Shown: positions 62,500 to 64,000 of the stretch, piece by piece
Numbering within the stretch: the first letter of the stretch is position 1
Layout: each line of letters starts with the position of its first letter
DNA from: Ceratobasidium sp. AG-K
Taxonomy: Eukaryota; Basidiomycota; Agaricomycetes; Cantharellales; Ceratobasidiaceae
Direction: 5' to 3'
DNA length: 64,000 nucleotides
Assembly: GCA_037039685.1 (NCBI GenBank)
Contig: JAWNGF010000005.1
Location: 992,001-1,056,000 of the forward strand
Notes under the pieces: generated by a model
What the model was told of the DNA's origin: nothing
The model's input: only the letters and a program-made list of their open reading frames with translations
Databases searched by the model: none
Position numbers and translations under genes: made by a program

Positions 62500-63921
62500 T
62501 CATGAGTGAGCGCAGTCTTCGTTGAGGCTGGCACAAGATACGTTAGACACTATCAAATTCAAAGTGCGCATAAACCCACCACTACTCCTAGTAAACAGGT
62601 TCCCTGTGATGGTTGTAATTGCGGTCTCGCACGCTTTGCGCACATCTGGAGGTCCTTGGCGGGCAACCTGCTTCAAGATGTCGATTCCTCCCGCATCCTG
62701 GATTTCCTTTCGGATCGCCGAGCCCCCTACGTCTCCCAAGAAGCTCACGGCAAATGCCAGCTCGGCGTGAACCTGAGGATTGGTTGTCGGGACCGCGGAA
62801 GCGGCTCGCAACGCAGATAGCAATGCATCAACCACACCGGCCTGAACAAGCGCCTTGCGGGTTCCAGACCCCCACTCGGCGCAGGAAAACCGGGCGATCG
62901 CAAACGCAAACGAGCCGAGAGCGTCTGTCTCCTCGGGTGGAATTACACGCGGAAGCCGTGCTAGGCCATCTGCAGCCCCATCTTTCAGGAGGATCTTAGC
63001 CATGTCGGCGGAGTTTGGGCGCATGTGACACCCGATTGCTCGTGCTGCCCAGTTAAGGACGTGCGGGTCGAGTGTTTGATTTAGAGTTCGAACCATTGGC
63101 TCTACTGCTCCCGCGGCAGCAAGGGCCTTGGAAAACTTGATGGTACGTGCCAGTCGTCCGACGCCAAATAATGCAACCCCAAGGTCCTCAGAATCCGCAT
63201 TAGGAATAGCCGTCGTCTGCAAATGTGTAGCAAGAGCTGGAATGGCCCCCGAATCGACGAGTTTCCCAGCAAGAGCGTCAGTCCGTGCGAGTGTACCCAA
63301 TGCCCAGACACAGCTGCGAAGGGTGGTTTTATCTCTTGACGCGCTCATCCAACTAATGAGGAGTTCTGGAAGCCCGTCCCGAATGAACTTGGTCGCAATG
63401 TCGTCGGATTGGATCATGCGACCAAGACACCAGGCGGAGCATGCCCGAACAGGATCTTCGCGTGCCGCCTTAGATATCTCCATGAGCATTCCAGCAGTCC
63501 CGGTGCGGACAATGCTATTTGCGCTTAACAAGTCATGTCTATCGGTCAATTGCTTAGTATTTAATCATATAAGTCGTGTAGACTAATACGCACGAGAGTA
63601 GACCAAGTGCAAGGATAACATGATTGATCCCCTCGCCATTGGGCGAGAGATTCTTGAAGTGGGTAATCAAATTTGGGATTGCGCCAGCCTCCACTAATTT
63701 CTTCGCCTGGCCGTCGTCCTCGGCCAGATCGATAATTTCGCATACCAAGCGACGAACTTCAGCCTGATCGTTACCCCTGTTTACTACGGACATTAGAGCC
63801 TGGGATAAGGACAACGCTGTTGGCACTGAAACAGGGCTTAGTAACCTCGAGCTAGATAGTTAAGGACCAAGGACATACAGGGAGCAGGGGCCGCGCTAGC
63901 CCGCTTGTCTTTCAACGTCAT
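62500..63921 (-). CDS. Armadillo-repeat protein, possibly 5' partial
   Basis: Alpha-solenoid of about 42-residue armadillo repeats, about 430 residues. The proposed start MTLKDKRASAAPAPLP at 63921 has an open frame continuing upstream to the window edge, so the true start may be outside. Repeats include VVNRGNDQAEVRRLVCEIID, LAEDDGQAKKLVEAGAIPNL, VRACSAWCLGRMIQSDDIAT, KTTLRSCVWALGTLARTDAL, DLGVALFGVGRLARTIKFSK, HVLNWAARAIGC and AELAFAVSFLGDVGG, ending near 62500. The G-A-I-P-x-L type loops are typical. Such proteins are scaffolds; no partner or domain beyond the repeats is visible. It converges with the amidotransferase gene, leaving a 255-nt spacer. Confidence 0.8.
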
Positions 63922-64000
63922 TTTCCGCGTAGGTGCTGAAAGGGGTGGGGTCTGCAGTTGGAATGACTCTCTCTCGGCAACTGGAACCGTGACATGCTGT

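Overview
This window is nuclear DNA of a filamentous basidiomycete. Genes are split by many very short GT-AG introns (about 45-65 nt, several exactly 48 nt). The gene set includes a GT48 beta-1,3-glucan synthase, a GH7 cellobiohydrolase with a fungal CBM1, an RTA1-like pair, a Bem46-type hydrolase and a Tem1/Spg1 GTPase, and both tRNA genes have introns. The overall look (plant-wall degrading enzymes, DUF6533-like membrane protein, solo dsRBD protein) fits an Agaricomycete such as Rhizoctonia. The genus is an inference, not something the sequence proves.

Layout. 1-1956: 3' part of an importin-5/Kap121-type karyopherin (+). 2205-5648: tandem pair of RTA1-like seven-helix membrane proteins (+). 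5934-6374: tRNA-Ala(CGC) (+) and tRNA-Gln(TTG) (-), tail to tail. 6463-7931: a hypothetical ORF and a tail-anchored fungal protoglobin (-). 8869-14435: FKS1-type glucan synthase (-). 14436-20370: gene-poor, with a decayed Tc1/mariner transposase, a 75-residue solo dsRBD gene and unresolved ORFs. 20568-22592: DUF6533-like membrane protein (-). 23481-25167: Bem46/ABHD13 hydrolase (-). 25572-28481: Zn2Cys6 transcription factor (-) whose zinc cluster is completed by a 9-nt microexon. 28482-36652: about 8 kb with no gene that I can support. 36653-37954: conserved fungal protein of unknown function (+). 39060-40753: secreted GH7-CBM1 (-). 41504-43639: type-B carboxylesterase with a stop codon and a frameshift (-). 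44148-44926: ribosomal protein uS11/S14 (-). 45613-47782: a single-pass membrane protein and a BTB protein (-). 49703-50804: GNAT acetyltransferase fused to an Mss4 domain (-). 51222-52168: Spg1/Tem1 GTPase (+). 53356-55480: secreted alpha-amylase (-). 56875-59159: DNA ligase with two SWIM zinc fingers (+). 59931-60958: NAD(P)-binding protein (+). 61320-62244: class I glutamine amidotransferase with a frameshift (+). 62500-63921: armadillo-repeat protein (-).

There is no operon-like organisation. Two genes encode secreted polysaccharide hydrolases, one acting on cellulose and one on starch; they lie about 13 kb apart with unrelated genes between them. The most unusual architectures are the double-SWIM LigE-like DNA ligase, the GNAT-Mss4 fusion and the tail-anchored protoglobin. 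Three genes (one RTA1 copy, the esterase, the amidotransferase) carry small disruptions that could be real decay or residual assembly errors. All exon models were read by eye from reading frame, splice signals and recalled family conservation; no alignment was run.
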